Shown: piece by piece, positions 40,044 through 49,271 of the stretch
Layout: each line of letters starts with the position of its first letter
Numbering within the stretch: position 1 is the stretch's first letter
Assembly (NCBI GenBank): GCA_903945195.1
Contig: CAJAUT010000027.1
Coordinates: forward strand, 1 to 56,457
Source: an uncultured bacterium
GTDB taxonomy: Bacteria > Patescibacteriota > Microgenomatia > UBA1400 > UBA12108
Direction: 5' to 3'
DNA length: 56,457 nucleotides
Notes under the pieces: model-generated
What the model was told of the DNA's origin: nothing
The model's input: the letters and a program-made list of their open reading frames with translations, nothing else
Databases searched by the model: none
Position numbers and translations under genes: made by a program

Positions 40044-40064
40044 ATTTATGAGTATAATGGAATT
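40044..40064. promoter_or_regulatory. Divergent promoter with overlapping -10 elements (TATAAT on +, TATACT on -)
   Basis: atttatgagtataatggaatt between two divergent ATGs. Confidence 0.6.
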
Positions 40065-41219
40065 ATGAAGAATAAACATCTTGCCTTGACGATCATGGTC
40101 TCTATTGTGACTTTAGGACTTATGTGGCTACCCTTTACCCTGAAAACAAAGAGTTTTTGGGGGATAGATTTCAACGGGCGCAACATGCAAACCATTGTCA
40201 GAAATTTTGATGGGATCAACTTCCTGGTAGTAGCTAAATCTCTATACAATCCTAGACAAATCGAAGTAGACTTTGCCAGTATCTTATCTGGTAGGCAAAA
40301 CCTATACTTTTCTGCTCATTACCCAGGATTTCCCTTAGTCATCAAACTCTTTGATCTTTTTGTCTCAGGTCCAAATGCCCTACTTTTGTCGATTGTATTT
40401 TCTAATATATTGCTGGCATGGGCTTTGTATGCATTTTTTAGCTTATTTGTAGAAAATAAAAAATGGCTAGTTACTTTATGTGCGATCGCACTTTTTGTAC
40501 CAGCCAGAATGCTTTCTATGAGGATGGTGGGGTCAAATGAATCTTTGTTTATCTTTTTTGTGCTTACATCACTGATTGCTAACTACAAAGAAAAGCATTT
40601 ACTGGCGGCCATAATGGGTGGCTTTGCAGTACTAACCAGAAGCCCAGGCATCTTACTTTATGGAGCCTATATGCTTGGCCCCTTGATCCAGTTTGTAAAA
40701 ACAAAAAAGATTGACTGGAAATACCTGACAACTTATTTGATCATTCCCGCCTCACTTGTAGGGTTGTGGGCATATTATGGAATTGTGTTTGGAGATTATC
40801 TAGCATACTTTAAAGTGGGTGGGAATATAAATCTCTACTTCCCACCTTTCATGATATTTGGATCACACTTTGACTGGGTTTCGGGGATGTGGTTAGAAGA
40901 TGTGATTTATACATATATTTTTTATACTGCTGGCATATATCTATTTTTCAAAAATATTGTTACTTTAGACCCTAAACTAAAAACAATTGGTTACTTTGGG
41001 GCTATCTATGTGGCCATGATATTTTTTGTAGTGCACAGGGACATCTCCAGGTATGCTCTACCTATTGCTCCAATCGTACTGGCTGGATTTAGCCCTTACC
41101 TACAATCGAAATATTCAAAATATATTTTAATGATTCTAGCTATACCGATCATGCTTTACTCTTGGAATTTTATTTTAAATAATGTGCAGCCAGTAATGGA
41201 CTGGTCTAAATTGCTATGA
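40065..41219 (+). CDS. GT-C-like membrane mannosyltransferase (PIG-V/GT39-like)
   Basis: FDGINFLVVAKSLYN...YFSAHYPGFPLVIKLFDL plus TM segments. Confidence 0.72.
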   Translation: MKNKHLALTIMVSIVTLGLMWLPFTLKTKSFWGIDFNGRNMQTIVRNFDGINFLVVAKSLYNPRQIEVDFASILSGRQNLYFSAHYPGFPLVIKLFDLFVSGPNALLLSIVFSNILLAWALYAFFSLFVENKKWLVTLCAIALFVPARMLSMRMVGSNESLFIFFVLTSLIANYKEKHLLAAIMGGFAVLTRSPGILLYGAYMLGPLIQFVKTKKIDWKYLTTYLIIPASLVGLWAYYGIVFGDYLAYFKVGGNINLYFPPFMIFGSHFDWVSGMWLEDVIYTYIFYTAGIYLFFKNIVTLDPKLKTIGYFGAIYVAMIFFVVHRDISRYALPIAPIVLAGFSPYLQSKYSKYILMILAIPIMLYSWNFILNNVQPVMDWSKLL

Positions 41220-42871
41220 AAAAATGGGTTTTTTGGACAATCCTAATTTCTGCCTTTTTAGTACAGATGCTCGTAGTCTTACCTAGTGGGAGTCACTATT
41301 GCTACAACTCTATCTGTGGATTATTCTTCTGGGGTGCTCATGAGCATGATGGCATCTGGCATCTGGCACTTATAAATAGTGCACTTACTTCTTGGCCAGC
41401 CAAGTTTCCTACATATTCCGGCGCTGTGTTAAGTGGCTACAATGCACTTCTAGATATTGTGCTCAGCTTTGTTAATTTTGTAACTAAAATACCGACGAGC
41501 TTACTGTATTTTAAAATTATTCCTTTTGCGTGGTTTGGATCGATGGTGTGGGTATGGAATAAATTTGGTCGTATTTATAGTAAAAGTAAATGGTACGTCA
41601 GTGCACTCATGTTTTTTGTATTTTTTGGAAATTCATTTTCATATTTGTTTAGACTATTTCATGAAGGAACTATTTGGGGAGCAAGCGGAATACTGTCTAT
41701 GCAGTCGCCGCAAATGCTTAACAATATCCAGTTTGCTCTTACTCTCCCACTACTAGGACTCCTCCTCATTTTATTTAAAAAAGATGAACTTACATGGAAA
41801 GACAGTCTATGGATTGGGTGTTTGAACTTCCTGATGATGGGACTGAAGTTTTATGGCGGGGTAGTTGCGATAGCAATGTCTGGAGTATATGTAATTACCT
41901 TACTTTTTCAGAAAAAATGGAATCAGGGTCTAACTGCAGGAATTGCTGCGATCATCGGCTTTGGACTATCAATGTTAATATTTTATAACCCACTGAATGC
42001 AATTGGCTTACCTGCTATCCTTACCGTCAAGCCCATGGAAACTGTGCATCCAATCATAGAAGAAATTGGATTGTTTTATGCTCCCTCAATAGCTAATCTG
42101 CGCAACAATCTATATGCTAGTGGAGGAGGTATTCGATTAGTTTTGATTGAGCTGGCGACCCTACTCGTATTTATTGTCTTTAACTGGGGCACGAGGATCA
42201 TTGGGGTACTATCTATCAGGCGAAAACCTTTTGACTATATACTTATCACTGGAATACTTACTGGACTACTCATGAATGTCCTATTTATTCAAAGGGGTGA
42301 GTGGTGGAATACGGTACAGTTTTTATACTATGCCACATTTTTATCTAATATTTATGCGGCCCAAATACTTTCAAAATGGATGGATAATGGAAAACTATGG
42401 TTGTCACTAGTTTTTATTACGATAATTCTGACAATCCCAAATACACTAGATACTTACAGAATATTCTCTAGCTACCCGCCACAAAGCTATGTGAGTGATG
42501 TGGAAATAGATGTGCTCACACATCTGAAGTCGTTGCCAAAGGGTACTGTACTAGCTCTCCCAAGCGTGACAATAATTGGCACTGAAAACAGTATTCCAAA
42601 GTCTTTATACAGTAGATATGATACGGCTTACGTTGCGGCATTTTCTGGTCAACAAACCTACCTAAATGACTTGGTTCAATTACGACTGACGGGGATCGAA
42701 TATCAAGATAGATTAGATGCAGTCACTACCAATAATTGCATTGTGCTAGACCAGGTAAGTTATATCTATGTCGCTGGTAATAAATCACAAATCGAGCCAT
42801 GGGAGAAATGTATGAGAAAAATGGATTTGATTAAAATAAACCAAGAAGCAGCATTATATAAGTTGCAGTAG
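41216..42871 (+). CDS. Large multi-pass membrane protein (GT-C-like), paralog of 38367..40043
   Basis: HEHDGIWHLALINSALTSWPAKFPTYSGAVLSGYNALLD. Confidence 0.72.
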   Translation: MKKWVFWTILISAFLVQMLVVLPSGSHYCYNSICGLFFWGAHEHDGIWHLALINSALTSWPAKFPTYSGAVLSGYNALLDIVLSFVNFVTKIPTSLLYFKIIPFAWFGSMVWVWNKFGRIYSKSKWYVSALMFFVFFGNSFSYLFRLFHEGTIWGASGILSMQSPQMLNNIQFALTLPLLGLLLILFKKDELTWKDSLWIGCLNFLMMGLKFYGGVVAIAMSGVYVITLLFQKKWNQGLTAGIAAIIGFGLSMLIFYNPLNAIGLPAILTVKPMETVHPIIEEIGLFYAPSIANLRNNLYASGGGIRLVLIELATLLVFIVFNWGTRIIGVLSIRRKPFDYILITGILTGLLMNVLFIQRGEWWNTVQFLYYATFLSNIYAAQILSKWMDNGKLWLSLVFITIILTIPNTLDTYRIFSSYPPQSYVSDVEIDVLTHLKSLPKGTVLALPSVTIIGTENSIPKSLYSRYDTAYVAAFSGQQTYLNDLVQLRLTGIEYQDRLDAVTTNNCIVLDQVSYIYVAGNKSQIEPWEKCMRKMDLIKINQEAALYKLQ

Positions 42872-44059
42872 TTATTTCTTTTTCCAGACAAATCTAGAGT
42901 AGGCAAAGAAGTTCCAGAACATACCGATCAGGATACCAACTATAGAAAAGACCATGCCTGTATCTACAGTTAAGTTGAAAGTTGAAAGTTGAAAGTTGAA
43001 AAGTGTAAAGAGACCGATAAACTTTTCACCCATAAAGGCGATAGCCATTTGAATGAGAATAGAACCAGCCGAAGCTAAATTGAACTGTAAGAATTTACCC
43101 GGGATCTGGGTTACTTTGAGTTTGCGGTCGGCAAAAGTCCAGAGATTTGAAAGAGTAAAGTTGGAGACTATGGCTGTCTCGATGGAGAGAAAATTGGCTA
43201 GCTGGTAACCTAGACCCATGCGGTAGAAATATAAAGCTGTGATCTGAACTAGCGTACCCGTGCCGCCTGTGACCAAGAATTTGAAGATGCGACTATTTAC
43301 TATCTCTGACATCCGAACTTTCATAATGTACCTCATGGTATTAAATATGTATTCTGGACCTAGTTTGGATGCTCCACTTGTGCGGTCACGGAAAACAAAT
43401 GGAACCTCACTAACTTTATACCCTTTTTGGATAGTTTTCACTAAGAAACCTATCTGCCAAGTATAGCCATAGAACGCCGCGTTGTTCATGATTTTGAGGA
43501 TCTCTTGCACGACCGGAGTGCGGATAGCCCGATAGCCTGTCGTCCAGTCGTGAACTTTGAAATTGGCCATGACTACACGGATATAAATATTGCCTACGAC
43601 TGAAAGGAATTTGCGATACCATGGCCAGTGCGATGGGATACCGCCTCCTCTTATATATCTAGACCCTAGGACTAGGTCAGAACCAGCTGCGATACTAGCC
43701 AGCATAGCTGGGATGACGGAAGGATCGTGCTGGAGATCGGCGTCAAACTGAAAGATGATATCTGCTTTGTATTTGTCTATGGCTACGAAAAATCCCTTTT
43801 TGTAGGCATGACCTAGACCACCTTTGTGCTTGTTGTTTAAGATATGTACAAAGGGATACTTTTTCATCAAACCGTCAATCACTTTGCTGGTCCCATCAGG
43901 AGAATTGTCGTCTACAAACAAGATATGCATGTCGTAAGACTGGCAAGATTTAAAAACTTTGGCTAGGGCCACGGTCGTAGGAATGACGTTTGCCGCCTCG
44001 TTGTAGGTGGGGATGACTATCACGACTTTAGTTAGTGTTGAGTTCATAAAGTTCATAAA
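42872..44059 (-). CDS. GT2 (DPM1-like) fused to a C-terminal GtrA-like membrane domain
   Basis: VVIVIPTYNEAANVIPT...LFVDDNSPDGT...FDADLQHDPS; C-terminal FLVTGGTGTLVQITALYFYRMGLGYQLANFLSIETAIVSNF is GtrA-like. Confidence 0.9.
   Translation of the reverse strand, partial: FMNFMNSTLTKVVIVIPTYNEAANVIPTTVALAKVFKSCQSYDMHILFVDDNSPDGTSKVIDGLMKKYPFVHILNNKHKGGLGHAYKKGFFVAIDKYKADIIFQFDADLQHDPSVIPAMLASIAAGSDLVLGSRYIRGGGIPSHWPWYRKFLSVVGNIYIRVVMANFKVHDWTTGYRAIRTPVVQEILKIMNNAAFYGYTWQIGFLVKTIQKGYKVSEVPFVFRDRTSGASKLGPEYIFNTMRYIMKVRMSEIVNSRIFKFLVTGGTGTLVQITALYFYRMGLGYQLANFLSIETAIVSNFTLSNLWTFADRKLKVTQIPGKFLQFNLASAGSILIQMAIAFMGEKFIGLFTLFNFQLSTFNLTVDTGMVFSIVGILIGMFWNFFAYSRFVWKKK
42973..43000. repeat. Perfect heptanucleotide repeat AGTTGAA x4 inside the GT2-GtrA ORF
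   Basis: Read directly. Confidence 0.97.
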
Positions 44060-44086
44060 GTTTATCAAGTCTATTGAGTTTTATTT
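44042..44086. repeat. 9-bp tandem array: GTTCATAAA GTTCATAAA GTTTATCAA GTCTATTGA GTTTTATTT
   Basis: Read directly; contains the UXS stop codon and the GT2-GtrA start codons. Confidence 0.9.
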
Positions 44087-45030
44087 TGATAATATTCTAA
44101 TGTCTTTTTCATACCAGTTTTAAAGTCTATAGTAGGCTCCCAATTTAATAAGTTTTTGGCTTTTGTGATATCTGGCTTTCTTTTCTTTGGATCGTCAGGT
44201 GGTGTGTCTATATATTCTTTGGTTAACTCTTTGCCTATGATACTTTCAAATTCTTTGATCGCATCAGCTAGAGTAAACTCGACTGGATTGCCGAGGTTGA
44301 TGACCTGCCCAATCGCCGACTCTGTTTCGTAGACTTTGATGATGCCAGATAAGAGATCGTCGATATAACAGAATGAGCGTGTAGAGCTACCATCGCCAAA
44401 CATTTTGAATGGTTTATTGTTTATGTGTGAGTCGATCAGATTGATCGTGAATCTACCATCATCTAGTCTCATGTGAGGACCGTAAGTATTGAAGATGCGG
44501 ATCACCTTGATCAAAGTGCCACCTGTCCTATTGTAGGCAAATGCTAGGGACTCCATGGCACGCTTACCTTCGTCATAGCAACTACGAGGGCCTACAGAGT
44601 TCACATTGCCCCAGTAAGATTCTGGCTGTGGATGAACGAGTGGGTCACCATAAACTTCACTTGTGGACGCAAAGATGATCTGACACATGTTGGCGTGGGC
44701 TAGCTCTAGCATACGCTGACTGCCTAAGACATTTACCATCATGGTCTCTACCGGGTATCGCATATAAGAGACAGGGCTCTGTGGATTGGGGCTAGCGGGA
44801 CAGGCAAAGTGAAAAATAGCATCTAGATGCTCTTTAAATTCTGGCAGTGGCTGGCATACGTCGTGTTCAATAAGGCGAAAGTTTTTGTTGCCTTCGAACT
44901 CTTTGATATTGTCACGCGAACCTGACAAAAAATTGTCGACACAGATGACGCTGTCACCCTGATCCAAAAAATATTTACAAAGATGGGAGCCGATAAACCC
45001 TGCCCCACCTGTGATCAAGATTTTTTTCAT
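44071..45030 (-). CDS. UDP-glucuronate decarboxylase-like (UDP-xylose synthase) SDR epimerase
   Basis: ILITGGAGFIGSHLCKYFLDQGDSVICVDNFLSGSRDNI...FHFACPASP...TSEVYGDP. Confidence 0.88.
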   Translation of the reverse strand: MKKILITGGAGFIGSHLCKYFLDQGDSVICVDNFLSGSRDNIKEFEGNKNFRLIEHDVCQPLPEFKEHLDAIFHFACPASPNPQSPVSYMRYPVETMMVNVLGSQRMLELAHANMCQIIFASTSEVYGDPLVHPQPESYWGNVNSVGPRSCYDEGKRAMESLAFAYNRTGGTLIKVIRIFNTYGPHMRLDDGRFTINLIDSHINNKPFKMFGDGSSTRSFCYIDDLLSGIIKVYETESAIGQVINLGNPVEFTLADAIKEFESIIGKELTKEYIDTPPDDPKKRKPDITKAKNLLNWEPTIDFKTGMKKTLEYYQNKTQ

Positions 45031-45034
45031 AAAC

Positions 45035-46420
45035 TCATTTGATCCCTGTAGTAACTACTGTTTTGGTTTGGACAAATTCTAAAAATCCCTCCTCACCATA
45101 CTCTCTACCTAGGCCACTGAGTTTGTATCCACCAAATGGACACTCTGGTTTGAAATAATTGGAAGTGTTGATACCTATAGTGCCAGCTTTTACAGCTTGC
45201 GAAAGGATATCCGCTGTTTTTTGACTAGTTGTATATGCCTCCCCACTTAAGCCGTAAACAGAGTCATTTGCAAGACCAATGACTTCCTCGATAGTTTTGA
45301 ACTTTATAACTGGCAAGATTGGACCAAATACTTCTTCCTGCATAATAGCCATGTCTGTAGTGACATCTGTGAGAATAGTAGGCGTGATAAAGTTACCTTT
45401 TTGAAGCAGTGCGTTCTCTATTTTATTTTTACCAACTAATACAGTTGCGCCTTTACTGATTGCTGTATTTAGCTGATTGGTGAGTAGTTCAAATTGAGAT
45501 TTAGATACGACTGGACCTATCTCGGTCTCCACATCTTTTGGATCTCCCAGCTTAGCGTTTCCTACACGAGTTGTAAACTTGACCATAAAATCATCATATA
45601 TACCAGCTTGGATAAATAGTCTCTTGTCAGCGTTGCAAACTTGGCCGTTTGCGAGATATCTACCCCAAAATATATTTTCTACAGCATTGTCTATATCTGC
45701 GTCATCCATCACGATGGCCGCACTATTTCCACCCATTTCAAGTAGGGCTTTGATAAATTTGGTGCCGGATTTGATGTAGATCTCTTTGCCTACTTTGGTA
45801 CTTCCTGTAAACCAAACTGCATCGATCTCCTGATCAAGTAGTGCCGCGCCAATATCCTTGCCACCGACTGCACTTTGCAATACATTTTTTGGGAGTCCGG
45901 TACTATTTAGCAAATTAAGGGTAAACATCTGAGACATAGTAGTGAGTTCTGAAGGTTTAAAGACTACTGTATTGCCACCAAGGAGGGCTGGGATGACGCC
46001 TGTATGAAACATGGTGAGGGGGAAGTTCCAGGGTGCAATACAAGCAAATACGCCAAGAGGTTCATGGACGATTTTATATATCACATCGTCATCTTGTCTG
46101 ACAATTTTTTCTTTGAGAACGACTGATGATTTGTCGATATAAAACTCTAGATATTCTAGCTCCATATCTATCTCGCCAATGGACTGGGCGATAGGCTTGC
46201 CCATTTCATTTGTGATGAGATTTGCAAGCTCTTTTTTATTATTTTCTAGAAGTTCTTTGTATTTTTTTATATAGGAGATACGATCTTCAATTTTTGATTT
46301 GCTCCACACAATTCCTGCAGTGCGTGAATCACTAACTACTTTTGCTAAATCTCCTAAACTTACACACTCGGTCTCCCCTACCACGGTTTGATCGAATGGA
46401 TTAATTGAAGTTATTTTCAT
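45035..46420 (-). CDS. NAD(P)-dependent aldehyde dehydrogenase (succinate-semialdehyde dehydrogenase-like)
   Basis: APWNFPLTMFHTGVIPALLGGNTVVFKPSE, FTGSTKVGKEI, LEMGGNSA, ANGQVCNADKR. Confidence 0.93.
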   Translation of the reverse strand: MKITSINPFDQTVVGETECVSLGDLAKVVSDSRTAGIVWSKSKIEDRISYIKKYKELLENNKKELANLITNEMGKPIAQSIGEIDMELEYLEFYIDKSSVVLKEKIVRQDDDVIYKIVHEPLGVFACIAPWNFPLTMFHTGVIPALLGGNTVVFKPSELTTMSQMFTLNLLNSTGLPKNVLQSAVGGKDIGAALLDQEIDAVWFTGSTKVGKEIYIKSGTKFIKALLEMGGNSAAIVMDDADIDNAVENIFWGRYLANGQVCNADKRLFIQAGIYDDFMVKFTTRVGNAKLGDPKDVETEIGPVVSKSQFELLTNQLNTAISKGATVLVGKNKIENALLQKGNFITPTILTDVTTDMAIMQEEVFGPILPVIKFKTIEEVIGLANDSVYGLSGEAYTTSQKTADILSQAVKAGTIGINTSNYFKPECPFGGYKLSGLGREYGEEGFLEFVQTKTVVTTGIK

Positions 46421-46422
46421 AA

Positions 46423-47391
46423 TTATTTTTTCTCTAGTTCTAGATCGGCTTCGACCATGATACGGACGAGCTCATCAAAACTGGTCTTTGGGACCCAACC
46501 TAGTTTTTCCTTGGCTTTTTTGGGATCACCGATTAGATGATCTACTTCTGCTGGTCTGCCATAGCGTGGATCGTTCCAGACGACTTTGTCTTCCCAGTCT
46601 TTGATACCTGCAACCTCAAAAGCTTTGGTCACAAACTCACGAACCTCGTGGGTCTGTCCCGTTGCGATCACAAAATCCTCTGGAGTTTCTTGCTGGAGCA
46701 TGAGATGCATCATCTCCACATAATCTTTGGCATAGCCCCAATCGCGCTTGGCATCTGGATTGCCTAGGAAGAGCTTGTCTGCTTTGCCGTATTTGATCTT
46801 GGCTACAGTACTTGTGATCTTGCGGGTCACAAACTCCAAGCCACGACGAGGGGATTCGTGATTGAAAAGAATACCTGAGACAGCAAAAAGATCGTATGAC
46901 TCGCGGTAGTTGACTGTGATCCAGTGACCATAGACTTTGGCTACGCCATAAGGTGAGCGTGGCCAGAAAGGAGTGCTTTCGACTTGAGGGATCTCTTGTA
47001 CTTTGCCAAACATCTCACTACTACTAGCTTGGTAAAATTTGGCATCTGGCTTGGCCATGCGCATAGCATCAAGCATGCGGGTGACGCCAAGGGCTGTGGA
47101 CTCGCCGGTAAACATGGGCTGTTCCCAGCTGGCTTTGACAAAACTCTGGGCGCCTAGATTGTAGATCTCGTCTGGCTGTGACTCTTTGATAGCTTGGTAG
47201 AGTGAGTACTGGTCTAGGAGATCGCCTGAGATCAAATGGATCTGGTCAACTATTTGTGAGATGCGAGAGTGATTTGGGGTACTAGTGCGGCGGGTAAGAC
47301 CAAATACTTCGTAGCCTTTAGATAAAAGTAGCTCTGCTAAATAAGAGCCGTCTTGGCCTGTGATACCAGTAATCAGTGCTTTTTTTGCCAT
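46423..47391 (-). CDS. gmd: GDP-mannose 4,6-dehydratase
   Basis: [33 protein letters not shown]...NLGAQSFV...FNHESPRRG. Confidence 0.96.
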   Translation of the reverse strand: MAKKALITGITGQDGSYLAELLLSKGYEVFGLTRRTSTPNHSRISQIVDQIHLISGDLLDQYSLYQAIKESQPDEIYNLGAQSFVKASWEQPMFTGESTALGVTRMLDAMRMAKPDAKFYQASSSEMFGKVQEIPQVESTPFWPRSPYGVAKVYGHWITVNYRESYDLFAVSGILFNHESPRRGLEFVTRKITSTVAKIKYGKADKLFLGNPDAKRDWGYAKDYVEMMHLMLQQETPEDFVIATGQTHEVREFVTKAFEVAGIKDWEDKVVWNDPRYGRPAEVDHLIGDPKKAKEKLGWVPKTSFDELVRIMVEADLELEKK

Positions 47392-47392
47392 A

Positions 47393-48340
47393 TTATTTTC
47401 CTCTATAATAATTAAGTATATCTGACACAGTTTGATTTAAGGATGTTTTTGCCGTCCAACCAGTGATAGCATTAAATTTGCTGGCGTCGCAGATGAGGAC
47501 TGGCACATCGGCAGTGCGCACGAGCTCTTCTTTGACTTTGATTTCTACTTTGGCAGGTGAAAGTGACTGCAAGATATCTAGGATTTCTTTGATGGTATGA
47601 CCTGTGCCACTACCTAGGTTGTAGATCTGACCTGATTTGCCACTTTGGGCAGCTAAAGCGTAGGCTTGCACCATGTCGCGGACATCGGTAAAATCGCGCA
47701 CAGTATCTAGGTTGCCTACTTCGATCACTGGTTCTACCTCTCCTTTTTCGATGCGTGCAAATTGCTCTGCTAGTTTGGGGATCACGAAGTCGGTGGTTTG
47801 GCCGATACCTGTGTGATTGAAGGGTCGCACGATCACGACATCGAGCCCATATGCCAAACTGTACATGGTCGCAAGCATCTCCTGTGAGACTTTGGAAACT
47901 GCGTAAGGATTTAAGGGACGTAGTGGGAGGGACTCATCTATGGCTTTGCTAGTATCTGTAACTGCCCCGTAAACATTTGCTGAGGCGATCGCGATAAATC
48001 TGGCCTTTGGTGCAAAGCATCTTACAGCTTCTAGGACATTGTAAGAAATGGTGGTATTTGTATTCATCACAGACAAAGCCTTGGCTTCGCTTGTGCCTAC
48101 GACTGATAGCGCGGCTAAATGGTAGACAACATCGGGGGCTGATTTTTGCACTAATTCTGAGGCAAAGCTGAAGTTGCTTAGATCCCCTTCGATGATGTGA
48201 CCCTCAGGTAAGAGTGAAGACACGTCTGAGGTGGCGCTAAAGACCGCACCATAGATCTCGAAATCCGCAGATTTTTGTAGCTCTTTGATCAGGTAGGTAC
48301 CTACAAAGCCGCCAGCACCTGTGATTAATATCTTTTTCAT
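47393..48340 (-). CDS. NAD-dependent epimerase, probably GDP-4-dehydro-6-deoxy-D-mannose reductase
   Basis: [18 protein letters not shown]...IASANVYG...PFNHTGIGQ; adjacent to gmd. Confidence 0.82.
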   Translation of the reverse strand: MKKILITGAGGFVGTYLIKELQKSADFEIYGAVFSATSDVSSLLPEGHIIEGDLSNFSFASELVQKSAPDVVYHLAALSVVGTSEAKALSVMNTNTTISYNVLEAVRCFAPKARFIAIASANVYGAVTDTSKAIDESLPLRPLNPYAVSKVSQEMLATMYSLAYGLDVVIVRPFNHTGIGQTTDFVIPKLAEQFARIEKGEVEPVIEVGNLDTVRDFTDVRDMVQAYALAAQSGKSGQIYNLGSGTGHTIKEILDILQSLSPAKVEIKVKEELVRTADVPVLICDASKFNAITGWTAKTSLNQTVSDILNYYRGK

Positions 48341-48347
48341 AGTTTTA

Positions 48348-49271
48348 TTATAACCTTTGTAGTAATTCTACACTGGATGTTTCCAATTTGGATACTACAA
48401 ACCACTTTTTACCCAAATCTTTGATTGAAGCTCCCAGATGATAGATATTTGCGTGGTCTATGATCAAAAAACGATCGTGAGAGGTGGAAAGTTCTTTTAT
48501 ATCGATTTTTGGATACTGAGCATTGAATTTATTAAGATCTAGAGATAGTACGGTACTGATATTTTTACAGTAAATTGTAATAGAGACTCCAGGTCTACGC
48601 TTGATGAAAAGAGATAATACCTCTTCATTTATATAGTTGTCGATCAATTTGATATCTTTTTTGGCGCTTCGGATAAGTTTTGAGATAAATATATGTGCGT
48701 CAAATACGGTTCCTTCAAAATAGAGTTTTTGTTTGGGGATGTCATCATTTGAAGCTAAAGCATCTAGGACTTCATTGATTTTAGCTTCCGTTTTAAATTG
48801 TTTTTGCTCGACAATGTCTAGTCTCGTAAAGAGATGAGCATTGGCCCCGATCATTTTGCGAAGTAATACAAACTCTGTCATGATCTCGATACTGACTCGC
48901 ACGGCGACGTCGCTACGTAAAACTCCAGATAACATGGCCACCCCTTGCTCCGTAAATGCATATGGTAATTTTCTTCGACCACCATGATCAATGGTCGCAA
49001 ATTGCGCCCATTGATTTAAGGTCACATTTTGTGACCTTTGACTTGAAGTCACAAATTGTGACTTCAAGTTTAAATATTCATCTCTTGTTAACTGAAAGCA
49101 AAATTGCTCTGGAAATCTATCAATATTTCTTTTGACGGTTTGATTTAGTACTTTGGTTTGTACTTGGTAAAGCTTTGCTAGATCTTCATCCAACATGACC
49201 TGCACTCCCCTGATAGTATAAATGTGTGAGCGAATATCTGATAAATCTAAATTGAGAGCCGACAGCTTCAC
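48348..49271 (-). CDS. ORF6N DNA-binding domain fused to a PLD-like C-terminal domain
   Basis: IYTIRGVQVMLDEDLAKLYQVQTKVLNQTVKRN...GGRRKLPYAFTEQGVAMLSGVL (ORF6N); STSHDRFLIIDHANIYHLGASIKDLGKKW (PLD-like). Confidence 0.88.
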   Translation of the reverse strand: MKLSALNLDLSDIRSHIYTIRGVQVMLDEDLAKLYQVQTKVLNQTVKRNIDRFPEQFCFQLTRDEYLNLKSQFVTSSQRSQNVTLNQWAQFATIDHGGRRKLPYAFTEQGVAMLSGVLRSDVAVRVSIEIMTEFVLLRKMIGANAHLFTRLDIVEQKQFKTEAKINEVLDALASNDDIPKQKLYFEGTVFDAHIFISKLIRSAKKDIKLIDNYINEEVLSLFIKRRPGVSITIYCKNISTVLSLDLNKFNAQYPKIDIKELSTSHDRFLIIDHANIYHLGASIKDLGKKWFVVSKLETSSVELLQRL

